This document shows, piece after piece, positions 1 to 5,841 of a stretch of 6,963 nt of DNA. The DNA comes from an uncultured Austwickia sp. Lineage in GTDB: Bacteria > Actinomycetota > Actinomycetes > Actinomycetales > Dermatophilaceae. The stretch spans positions 1 through 6,963 of the forward strand of contig CAKUSI010000190.1 of assembly GCA_934678955.1 (NCBI GenBank). The letters run 5' to 3'. The position numbers and the translations under genes were made by a program. The notes beneath the pieces are model-generated. The model was not told the origin of the DNA and made no database searches. It saw only the letters and a program-made list of their open reading frames with translations. The stretch's first letter is position 1; each line of letters begins with the position of its first letter.

Positions 1-855
1 CCACGCTCCGGATTGACGAAGCGAGCATTGCCGCAACCAGCGGCGGCTGGCTTGTTGTCCGACGACGCGGGCGCCTCGTCTCGCATCGAGCAGTTCGCCC
101 AGGGCGACCAGCGCTGGCTCGTCGCGGTGCGCATGGTCTCCGAGGGCGTCGACGTCCCGCGGCTGTCGGTCGGTGTGTACGCGACGAGCGCGGCGACGCC
201 CCTGTACTTCGCGCAGGCGATCGGCCGCTTCGTCCGGGCGCGGCGGCGCGGCGAGACGGCCTCCGTCTTCCTGCCGTCCGTGCCGCAGCTGCTCGCGCTC
301 GCCTCGGAGCTCGAGCGCGAGCGCGACCACGCGATCGACGCGCCCGGTGACGACGATGGGCTGCTCGACGACGGCCTCCTCGCCTCGGCCGAGCGGGAGG
401 AGCAGGCCTCGGACGGGCTCCTCGAGGAGTTCGAATGGCAGGCCCTCGAGTCGAGCGCCGAGTTCGGCCACGTGCTGTACGAGGGCGACGAGTACGGCTT
501 CTCAGCGTTCACCGGCGGCGAGGACGAGCTCGACTTCCTCTCGATCCCGGGGCTGCTGAGCCCCGAGGAGCTCCGCGACGCGCTGCGGCACCGGCAGGCG
601 CGGCAGTCCCGCCGGATCGACGCCCGGCCGTCGCAGTCGCACCCGCCGGCCCCGCAGGCGATGCACCGCACGCTCGCGGAGCAGCGGAGCCTGCTGCATT
701 CCCTCGTCGGCATGCAGGCGAAGCTCACGGGCAAACCCCACGGCTGGATCCACGCCGAGCTGCGTCGCGAGTGCGGCGGCCCCGAGGTCGCCCGCGCGAC
801 GGTGCAGGAGCTGCAGAAGCGCATCGACCGGCTGCGCAGCGTGCTGCGGGCCTGA
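1..855 (+). CDS. SF2 DEAD/DEAH-box helicase, C-terminal part (5' end outside window)
   Basis: The reading frame is open from the first base and ends at TGA 853-855, so the gene enters from the left and only its second half is seen. Counting from the codon at position 13, helicase motif V is at about residues 41-50 (MVSEGVDVPR) and motif VI at about 68-77 (QAIGRFVRAR), which mark the second RecA-like domain of superfamily 2 helicases. An acidic linker follows (about 110-140, rich in D, E and L). The C-terminal tail (about 215-280) has a K-PHGWIH-ELRR-CGGP stretch that I associate with a family of actinobacterial ATP-dependent helicases. ATP-binding motifs I and II would lie upstream, outside the window. 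The expected role is ATP-driven nucleic acid unwinding in the cytoplasm; the substrate cannot be told from this part. It appears to be a chromosomal gene, not part of the mobile element to the right. Confidence 0.85.
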   Translation, partial: PRSGLTKRALPQPAAAGLLSDDAGASSRIEQFAQGDQRWLVAVRMVSEGVDVPRLSVGVYATSAATPLYFAQAIGRFVRARRRGETASVFLPSVPQLLALASELERERDHAIDAPGDDDGLLDDGLLASAEREEQASDGLLEEFEWQALESSAEFGHVLYEGDEYGFSAFTGGEDELDFLSIPGLLSPEELRDALRHRQARQSRRIDARPSQSHPPAPQAMHRTLAEQRSLLHSLVGMQAKLTGKPHGWIHAELRRECGGPEVARATVQELQKRIDRLRSVLRA

Positions 856-891
856 GCCTCGCTACCGGGCCGCGATCGCCGCGTCAATCCC

Positions 892-920
892 GTGCGAGCG
901 CCGGCCGCGCGCACTACCGT
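892..920 (+). promoter_or_regulatory. Possible promoter for the cinA-like gene
   Basis: A GTGCGA box (892-897) and a TACCGT box (915-920) are 17 bases apart, with the start codon about 30 bases further on. The -10 fits the actinobacterial TANNNT pattern. The -35 matches the consensus at only three positions, so this is a weak call by eye. Confidence 0.3.
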
Positions 921-950
921 GGGCGGCGCAGCGGACACAGGAGATCGCAC

Positions 951-1328
951 ATGGTCGAAGGGTCCGAGGAGGCCGCCGCGCTCGCGCGCGAGGTCAGCAC
1001 GGCCGCGAGGGCGGCCGGGCGCCGTCTCGCCGTCGCGGAGTCCCTCACGGGCGGGGCGCTCAGCACGGCCCTCGCGAGCGCGCCGCATGCCGGGGAGTGG
1101 TACGCGGGCGGCGTCATCGCCTATCAGGTCGCGACGAAGCAGCGCGTCCTCGGCGTCACCACCGACGCGGTCGTCACCGACAGGTGCGCGATCGAGATGG
1201 CCCGCGGCGTGCGGGAGGTGCTCGCCGCCGACGTGTTCGAGCATCGCTTCGACGGCGAGCCCGATGCGGTCGTCAGGGCCGCGATCCGCGCGACGATCGC
1301 GCACCTCCGCGACGCGCTCCGTCGCTGA
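951..1328 (+). CDS. CinA C-terminal-domain protein (NMN deamidase family) with internal deletion
   Basis: This 125-residue protein starts at ATG 951, seven bases after a good ribosome binding site (AGGAG, 939-943). It has the CinA C-terminal/PncC signature AESLTGG at residues 29-35, including the Ser of the family's usual AESCTGG. The strand GGVIAYQVATKQRVLGV follows at about 53-69, then the helix IEMARGVREVL at 81-91. Full-length members are about 160 residues. They carry a block with TG-x-x-GP and then GTV before the final sheet and helix. Here the protein jumps from VLAAD (residue 94) straight to the final segment FEHRFDGEPDAVVRAAI, so roughly 35-45 residues are missing in frame. The family hydrolyses nicotinamide mononucleotide to nicotinate mononucleotide in pyridine nucleotide salvage. 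With this block gone, activity is doubtful. The N-terminal CinA (MoaB-like) domain is also absent, which is normal for stand-alone members. Confidence 0.8.
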   Translation: MVEGSEEAAALAREVSTAARAAGRRLAVAESLTGGALSTALASAPHAGEWYAGGVIAYQVATKQRVLGVTTDAVVTDRCAIEMARGVREVLAADVFEHRFDGEPDAVVRAAIRATIAHLRDALRR

Positions 1329-1338
1329 GCGGGCGACC

Positions 1339-1394
1339 CGCGCATTCCTCCCGAATGCGCGACGGGCCGTCACCGGCGAGGGGACGGCCCGTCG
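1339..1394. terminator. Tandem hairpins, probable two-way terminator
   Basis: Two perfect inverted repeats lie side by side. The first pairs 1339-1347 with 1353-1361 (9 bp, loop CTCCC). The second pairs 1360-1371 with 1383-1394 (12 bp, arm CGACGGGCCGTC, loop of 11). They share bases 1360-1361, so both cannot be fully formed at once. They begin 10 bases after the cinA-like stop and end 14 bases before the stop of a minus-strand reading frame at 1409. No long T-run follows on the plus strand, as is common for actinobacterial terminators. Confidence 0.7.
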
Positions 1395-1408
1395 GGGGGA
1401 TCCGTGGC

Positions 1409-1471
1409 TCACACCCCGTAGTAGAGCTCGGCTTGAGGATCTGAGAACCGGAGGGTGTTCCACAGGATCAT
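1409..1471 (-). pseudogene. Possible 3' remnant of a host gene (unidentified)
   Basis: On the minus strand a frame ends at TGA (1409-1411) just before the hairpins, with the protein-like end RFSDPQAELYYGV. An ATG at 1469-1471 would give a 20-residue peptide with AGGGG/GGGGAG only 1-3 bases before it, an awkward spacing. The frame is open further upstream to TAA at 1550-1552, but that part does not look coding. I do not recognise the family. The most economical reading is the last codons of a chromosomal gene whose upstream part was displaced when the element to the right integrated. A short peptide gene or chance are alternatives. Confidence 0.35.
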
Positions 1472-1618
1472 ACTCCCCTGCAAATACAGGGAAGTGCGAT
1501 GTTGAGCATGGAGTTGGTCGCTACTGCGGCGGTCCGAGAACCCGTCCGTTTACTCGATTCTTGGCCGTCCTACGGGGTTCGCTGGAGGTCTGCGGGTGGT
1601 GCCGCCTACCTCATTGGT
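1412..1618. other. Probable attachment-site (att) region next to the recombinase genes
   Basis: This stretch between host-type genes and the integration module has no convincing complete gene. I looked for a tRNA or tmRNA 3' end, the common target for tyrosine recombinases, and found none. A short inverted repeat, CCCTG (1476-1480) and CAGGG (1487-1491) around a 6-base spacer CAAATA, has the size and shape of a recombinase core site, but it is short enough to be chance. The element boundary should fall here, probably near 1470-1500 where the protein-like minus-strand tail fades out. No clear promoter for the downstream operon was found. Confidence 0.4.
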
Positions 1619-1843
1619 ATGAGCGACGACCGCCCCCGCCTCTGGACTCCGCAGGAGCTTGCGGAGTACACGGGCATCCCGATCAGGACGCTCGCTGACT
1701 GGCGCACAGAGCGTGCGCGCAGCCGAGGTCTCGGGTTGCCGTTCGTCGCACTCTCGTCGCACAACGTTCGCTACCGCGATGAGGATGTCGAGGCGTTCAT
1801 CGCTGGGCGGATCGTGGCCCCGACGGATAGGGCGGGCGACTGA
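1619..1843 (+). CDS. Excisionase-like small winged-helix DNA-binding protein
   Basis: This 74-residue protein reads SDDRPRLWTPQELAEYTGIP at its start after Met. Residues 9-30 form a MerR/excisionase-type helix-turn-helix (WTPQELAEYTGIPIRTLADW). A wing and final helix follow at about 38-62 (LPFVALSSHNVRYRDEDVEAF). The frame is open back to ATG 1499, which has a fair AGGGAAG site before it. The added 40 residues do not resemble the family, so I prefer ATG 1619 despite its lack of a clear ribosome binding site. The stop overlaps the recombinase start by one base (TGATG), which suggests translational coupling. Small proteins of this type next to a tyrosine recombinase usually bend att DNA and steer it toward excision, or regulate the int operon; the exact role here is inferred. 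Confidence 0.75.
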   Translation: MSDDRPRLWTPQELAEYTGIPIRTLADWRTERARSRGLGLPFVALSSHNVRYRDEDVEAFIAGRIVAPTDRAGD

Positions 1844-3165
1844 TGGCGCGGCCGAAGCGCGCACTCGGCGAACTCGGCAAGGTGACCTACACGGTCGAGC
1901 CGAGCGGACTGGTCATCGCGCGAGCGCGGGTCTATGACGGCCAGGGGCAGGAGCGTCGTCCCAGCGGCAGCGGAGCGACCGAGGCTGAGGCGCTGACGGC
2001 GTTGCAGGAAGCTGCTGATGTCGCTGTCGGTCGAGTGCTGGCGCGACGAGCACAGGTCATGACTGTCGCTGAGCTGGCGAAGGCGTGGCTGAAGACGGCG
2101 TATCACGACGATGATCCGCGGGTGCTGCGCCAGCGCCGCGAGCAGACCGTCGATGGCTACGCATCGGTTGTTCGCGCGCATGTCGTCCCGCGCGCCGGTG
2201 CCATCCCCATTGCCGACATCACCGCCGACCGTGCTGATGGGCTGCTCATGGACGTAGCACGGGAGAAGTCGGTAACGACCGCGAACAAGGTTCGGAACGT
2301 GATGTCGCTCATGTTCGACTGGGCGATCCAGCAGGGGCACTTCTCGGCTGCCGGGTCGATCCAGAACACACGGTACGGAGCGGTCGTCATGGCGAACCCG
2401 ATCCGTGCGACCAGGCGAGCGGACGAGCCGGACACGGTGTACTTCGAACTCGACGCGGTGCAGGTCAAGTACATCCTCCACCTCATCCGCGAGGTGTGGC
2501 CCGAGCGGCACCGGAAGCGGTATCCGGTGGGCCGACGGCCCAACTACAAGCTGCTCGCCGACTACATCCTCATCACGCTCGGCACCTCCGAGAGGACGGC
2601 AGAACCGATTGCGATCCGGTTCCAGGACGTGCGGTTCGAGGCGGTGGAACAACCGGATGGAAGCCTCACGATGGAGGCGCTCGTCTGGGTCGGCGGGACG
2701 ATGGTTCGCACCAAGTCCCGCGGCCTGTTTCGCCAGGACTCGCCCAAAGCGGAGCGGCAGAAGCGTTGGGTTCGCGTGCCGAAGTTCGCAGCGAAGGTAC
2801 TGAGCGAACTCGTGGCGAGCCACGTTCCCGACCCCGAACGGAATCCAGACGACGTGCTGTTCACGACCGAGCGCGGCCGTCCGCGCGACCCCAGCGCCGT
2901 CGGCGAGTTGCTCCGGATGTTCCGCCGCGAGTTCGAGCCGGAACTGCTGGCTATCGGGGTCGACGCCGAGCATCTCACCTTCCGCAGTCTCCGCAAGGCG
3001 GTCGCGGCCGCGGTATCGGACACGGCTGGCGTCGAGGTCGCACGCGACCTGCTCGGGCACAGCAGTACCGACATCACGGAAGGGCACTACGCGAAGCGTC
3101 CCGACCTCATCGTCGAGGTCGCGGCTGACGCGCTCGACGAGGCGTTCGCGGGCATCGACGCATGA
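1843..3165 (+). CDS. Tyrosine recombinase (site-specific integrase) of an integrative element
   Basis: This 440-residue phage-type integrase starts at ATG 1843, overlapping the upstream stop by one base. About residues 1-65 form the arm-DNA-binding region and about 72-165 the SAM-like core-binding domain (TVAELAKAWLK to NVMSLMFDWAIQQG). The catalytic domain follows. Active-site candidates are Arg251 (SERTAEPIAIRFQDV), Lys291 (VRTKSRG), Arg384 in LTFRSLRKA, His406 in LLGHSSTDIT, and the nucleophile Tyr416 in EGHYAKR. The first position of the usual HxxR box is Arg381 instead of His, a tolerated but less common variant. A charged insertion at about 215-237 precedes the first Arg box. The protein looks complete and functional. 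It would integrate and excise the element that begins in the att region just upstream. No terminator is visible after the gene. Confidence 0.93.
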   Translation: MARPKRALGELGKVTYTVEPSGLVIARARVYDGQGQERRPSGSGATEAEALTALQEAADVAVGRVLARRAQVMTVAELAKAWLKTAYHDDDPRVLRQRREQTVDGYASVVRAHVVPRAGAIPIADITADRADGLLMDVAREKSVTTANKVRNVMSLMFDWAIQQGHFSAAGSIQNTRYGAVVMANPIRATRRADEPDTVYFELDAVQVKYILHLIREVWPERHRKRYPVGRRPNYKLLADYILITLGTSERTAEPIAIRFQDVRFEAVEQPDGSLTMEALVWVGGTMVRTKSRGLFRQDSPKAERQKRWVRVPKFAAKVLSELVASHVPDPERNPDDVLFTTERGRPRDPSAVGELLRMFRREFEPELLAIGVDAEHLTFRSLRKAVAAAVSDTAGVEVARDLLGHSSTDITEGHYAKRPDLIVEVAADALDEAFAGIDA

Positions 3166-3206
3166 ACTGTAAGGCTCAAGAAGGGGATGCCGTATGAACA
3201 CTTGTA

Positions 3207-3236
3207 TTGTCCAGAGTGTGCAGATGGAGGTAGGAT
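3207..3236 (+). promoter_or_regulatory. Promoter of the HTH-PIN unit, apparently leaderless
   Basis: TTGTCC (3207-3212) and TAGGAT (3231-3236) are spaced by 18 bases and give a good actinobacterial sigma-70-type promoter. The ATG of the next gene begins at 3243, only six bases after the -10, so transcription should start at or next to the start codon. A GGAGG at 3226-3230 would lie inside the promoter and could not be in such a transcript. Confidence 0.55.
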
Positions 3237-3242
3237 GGGGTC

Positions 3243-3599
3243 ATGACCATGACGAGCTTGACGATCAACCCGGAGGATGTGCGCTCCAGCGCCGGGGCGC
3301 GCCCGGCTTGGCTGGAGCAGGTCGCCGCGTATGTGCAGCAGGCGGCAGCCGACGGGGAGACGGTGACGCTGACGGCGAAACGCCGCATGATGACCCCCGA
3401 ACAGGTCGCCGACGCGATGGGCGTGTCTCGTCCCACCATCTCGCGGAAGATCAAGGCGGGGGAGATTCGCGCGGTCAAGGTCGGCAATCGCAATCGCATC
3501 CCCTACGAGGAGTTCGCGCGGTACTGGCGCAAGACGATGGGCGACCTCGTGGAGCTGACGCGCGATGAACTCCGCGACGACCTCTTCGGCGATCAGTGA
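3243..3599 (+). CDS. HTH excisionase-family protein, putative antitoxin of a PIN-domain pair
   Basis: This 118-residue protein has an N-terminal helical part (about 20-38, PAWLEQVAAYVQQAAADG). A helix-turn-helix of the excisionase/MerR type follows at about 50-75 (MTPEQVADAMGVSRPTISRK), then the typical short wing and helix (VKVGNRNRIPYEEFARYWR) at 79-96. The acidic C-terminus (DLVELTRDELRDDLF) could be the segment that binds the toxin. The gene overlaps the downstream PIN-domain gene by 35 bases. HTH-plus-PIN pairs of this order are a known type II toxin-antitoxin layout in actinobacteria, with the first protein neutralising the nuclease and repressing its own promoter. ATG 3249 is an alternative start. 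The promoter 6 bases upstream of ATG 3243 favours a leaderless message from 3243. The antitoxin role is inferred from position. Confidence 0.75.
   Translation: MTMTSLTINPEDVRSSAGARPAWLEQVAAYVQQAAADGETVTLTAKRRMMTPEQVADAMGVSRPTISRKIKAGEIRAVKVGNRNRIPYEEFARYWRKTMGDLVELTRDELRDDLFGDQ
3552..3564 (+). repeat. 13-bp direct repeat, copy 1 (before PIN gene start)
   Basis: GAGCTGACGCGCG occurs here directly before the ATG of the PIN gene and again at 3598-3610 just after the antitoxin stop, 46 bases apart. In the antitoxin frame this copy encodes ELTR. Confidence 0.6.
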
Positions 3600-4245
3600 G
3601 CTGACGCGCGTTCTCCTGGACGCGAACATCATCGCTAAGCCCGTCACTCGGACTCTGCTGGTCGTCGGCGGGGTGCCGAGCGGCTTCCGCGCCTTCTGGA
3701 GCCGGGCTGCCGAGCGGGAGGCCCAGGTGCACATGCGCCCGAGGGCGTTGCCGCCGTCGAGTGTCCGGGAGCGATTCGACGTCTTGCTCGGGCCGACCGG
3801 CACGGGTGCGGAACATTTCGGAGGCACGAAGGGCGCGGATCGGCAGATCCTTGCCGATGCTGCGGCCGCGGGCGCACGCTTCCTGGTCACCGAGGATGTG
3901 GACGACTACGGGCTGGACGATCTTGCTAGCGTCGGCATCTCGGCGGCGAACCCCGATCTGTTCCTCGCCGCGCGGCTCACCCGCGATGCCTATTCGACGG
4001 TGATCGACCTGTTCGTCGAGCGTCAGCTCAACCCGCCGACCACGCCCGCGCAATTCCACGCCGCCATCGCCAAGAACCACCCGCGCCTGTTCGCCGCACA
4101 CGCGGACCTCTACGAGGTCGAACCCGAACACGGCATCCACGGCGAACCGGAGGTGATCTTTCGCGGCGCGCGCTGCCTGCGCTGCGAGCAGATCATCGCC
4201 GACCCCGCCACGATCGTCGACGGGCTCGGCCCGGAGTGCCGCTGA
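3565..4245 (+). CDS. PIN-domain ribonuclease-like protein with C-terminal Cys-rich (DUF6011-like) tail, putative toxin
   Basis: This 226-residue protein starts at ATG 3565 inside the upstream gene, with GGAG at 3551-3554 as ribosome binding site. No later ATG or GTG lies before the first conserved motif. PIN-type features are RVLLDANII (Asp19), KGADRQILADAAAAGARFLV (Asp92) and TEDVDDY (Glu110, Asp111, Asp113 as candidate metal ligands). PIN proteins are Mg/Mn-dependent RNases, and those paired with an HTH or other antitoxin act as growth-arresting toxins. The distance between the first Asp and the second acidic site is long, and the protein is well above the usual 130-150 residues. The extra C-terminus ends with CLRCEQIIADPATIVDGLGP and then ECR, with Cys204, Cys207 and Cys225. 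This resembles the CxxC...DP...GxGPxC pattern of DUF6011-type small zinc-binding domains. The stop is one base from that of the convergent helicase gene. Confidence 0.75.
   Translation: MNSATTSSAISELTRVLLDANIIAKPVTRTLLVVGGVPSGFRAFWSRAAEREAQVHMRPRALPPSSVRERFDVLLGPTGTGAEHFGGTKGADRQILADAAAAGARFLVTEDVDDYGLDDLASVGISAANPDLFLAARLTRDAYSTVIDLFVERQLNPPTTPAQFHAAIAKNHPRLFAAHADLYEVEPEHGIHGEPEVIFRGARCLRCEQIIADPATIVDGLGPECR
3598..3610 (+). repeat. 13-bp direct repeat, copy 2 (inside PIN gene)
   Basis: This is the second perfect copy of GAGCTGACGCGCG. Here it encodes ELTR in the PIN-protein frame, just before the conserved VLLDANII strand. Confidence 0.6.
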
Positions 4246-4246
4246 G

Positions 4247-5818
4247 CTACAGCCGCTGGGCGTTGCCCGGCGGCGCGGCCGGAGGCGTCACGGGGACGAA
4301 CGGGGTCGCGGGCTCACGACCCGCACCCTCCCGCGACCCGAGGTTCGGTTCGTAGGCGCGCACTGCTTCGATGGTCAGCTCGACGCGCTCGGACTCTGGC
4401 GCGGCGGGCTCGGGTGCCGGTTCGTCCTGCATCGCGGCGAGCTGGGACTCGACGCGGGCGAGGTCTTCCTCGGCGTCGGCGAGGGTCTGTGCGTGGCGGA
4501 AGGGCTGGCCGAGGCGCTGCTGGGTATCGGTGACGGTCTGCTCGGCTTCTTCCAGGTCTTCGCGGGCCTGGTCGAGGAGGGAGGGGATGCCGCTGACACG
4601 GTTCTCGATGCGCTGCACGAGCCCGAGCCCGGCCTCCAGGAACGACTCCTTCGACATCGTGAATCCCGAGCGGGGCACCTCGGGCAGGGAGAGGGTCACA
4701 TCGAGAGCGGCGAGCCCGGAGCGGGCCTCGACGTGGATGTCGAAGCCTGAGATGCGGCCGATGATCCCGAAGTCCTTGTGCCCGTACCGAGGCAGCCACT
4801 TCAGGCCGGAGTCGCTCATCCATGCGGCGAGGGCGTGGGCGGCTTCGGAGCGGGAGTCGTAGTCGCGCGCGCCGAGCGTGATGCGGAACCTGTCGCCGCT
4901 CGTGTCGATCATCCGCGGGGCAGCGGCTTCCAGCCCGCGAATGTCCGCGGCGGCGCGCTCGGCGGCTGACCGGGCGCGGTTTCCGGTGTGGACGAGCATG
5001 TCCTCGTTGCGCTCGTGCGCGCGCTGGAGGCGGCGGAGCCGGTTCACCTCGTTGAGGATGACGGAGTGCTCCAGCAGGAGCGGATTGCCGGAGGCGATTG
5101 CCTTGGCCTCTGCTGCGGACAACGCGGAGGTGTCGATCTCCTCGATCTCTCGGGCGTTGATCTTGCCGCGCAGGAGCTGCGCGAACGACGCGGCCTTCCG
5201 CTCGACGGTCTGCCACATGTAGGAGTCGAAGGAACGCTCGGTGACGTAGCGGACGATCGCCACTTCCTCGTTCTGGTTGCCCTGCCGCATGATGCGACCG
5301 TCGCGCTGCGCGATGTCGGAGGGCCGCCACGGGCAGTCCAGATGGTGCAGCGCGATGGCGCGGGCCTGGACGTTCGTGCCGACACCCATCTTCTCCGTCG
5401 ATCCGAGGAGCACGGCGACGTGGCCGGCACGGGCTGCGGCGAACAGGCGGGCCTTCTCCACGTCGGTCTTCGCCTCGTGCATGTATCTGACCTGCTCGGC
5501 GGGGATGCCGCGCTGCACGAGCTGCTGCCGCAGCTCGTCGTAGGCGTTCCACCTGTCCTGGTTCGGGGTGCCGATATCGGAGAACACGAGCTGGAGCGAC
5601 CCGCGCACCGTGGAGGGTTGCCCGGTCACCGTGTCGAGGTACTCGTTGTCGCGGGTGCGCTCCCAGATGCGGTGGATCGCGTCGGCGGCGACGTCGACCT
5701 TGCTCGGCCCGGACGGGTCGCGGGAGATGACCATGCGGATGTCGAGCGCGGCCTTGCGTCCGTCGGTGGCGATCAGGAGCATGTTGTCTTCGTCGGGCCG
5801 CACCTGGCGGGTGGCGAC
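4247..5818 (-). pseudogene. C-terminal half of a large mobile-element helicase (DarB-like class), cut off by the IS
   Basis: The frame runs from the IS end to TAG at 4247-4249. Numbering from GTG 5803, helicase domain 2 shows motif IV-like LQLVFSDIGTP (70-80), motif V-like LLGSTEKMGVGTNVQ (132-146) and motif VI-like QRDGRIMRQGN (166-176). Long helical, probably coiled-coil stretches follow (about 240-295 and 415-470), then a Pro/Ala-rich tail. Motifs I-III and any methyltransferase domain are missing. In plasmids, ICEs and phages this C-terminal half normally belongs to proteins of well over 1,000 residues that join a DNA methylase and an SNF2-like helicase, of which phage P1 DarB is a known relative; that placement is inference. 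The coding sequence VATRQVRPDEDNM abuts the IS at 5818, so the gene was split by insertion. GTG 5803 and ATG 5782 are possible restarts without good ribosome binding sites. Confidence 0.8.
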
Positions 5819-5841
5819 TGAATCGCCCCGGGTTTAGTGGA
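5819..5841. repeat. Terminal inverted repeat of the IS (orfB-side end)
   Basis: The sequence starts TGAATCGCCCCGGGTTTAGT, opening with the 5'-TG typical of IS3-family ends. Immediately to its left the helicase reading frame begins without a gap. It overlaps the orfB stop codon at 5834-5836. The partner repeat is outside the window, so its inner limit is approximate. Confidence 0.6.

Noticed and set aside
1..60. Possible frameshift at the very start of the helicase gene (another frame reads LVV just before LSDD)
   Set aside because: The used frame is open from base 1, and neither frame clearly matches the expected strand, so there is too little sequence to decide.
1395..1470. tRNA-like pieces (GTAGAGCTC, GGTTCTCAGATCC)
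   Set aside because: No cloverleaf pairing could be built on either strand: the T-arm and acceptor stems do not pair.
1443..1542. Repeat GAGAACC at 1443-1449 and 1536-1542 as integrase arm sites
   Set aside because: Only seven bases and two copies; could easily be chance.
1499..1618. Longer excisionase-like gene starting at ATG 1499
   Set aside because: It has a fair ribosome binding site, but the 40 extra residues look non-coding and lie in the presumed attachment region.
1771..3201. Long minus-strand open frame of 476 codons opposite the integrase
   Set aside because: Shadow of the high-GC integrase gene; it shows no recognisable motifs, and the plus strand holds clear recombinase motifs.
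4221..4285. Short GC hairpins (CGGGC-TCG-GCCCG, CCGGC-GCCGG) as terminators between the convergent genes
   Set aside because: Five-base stems inside coding sequence are expected by chance at this GC content.
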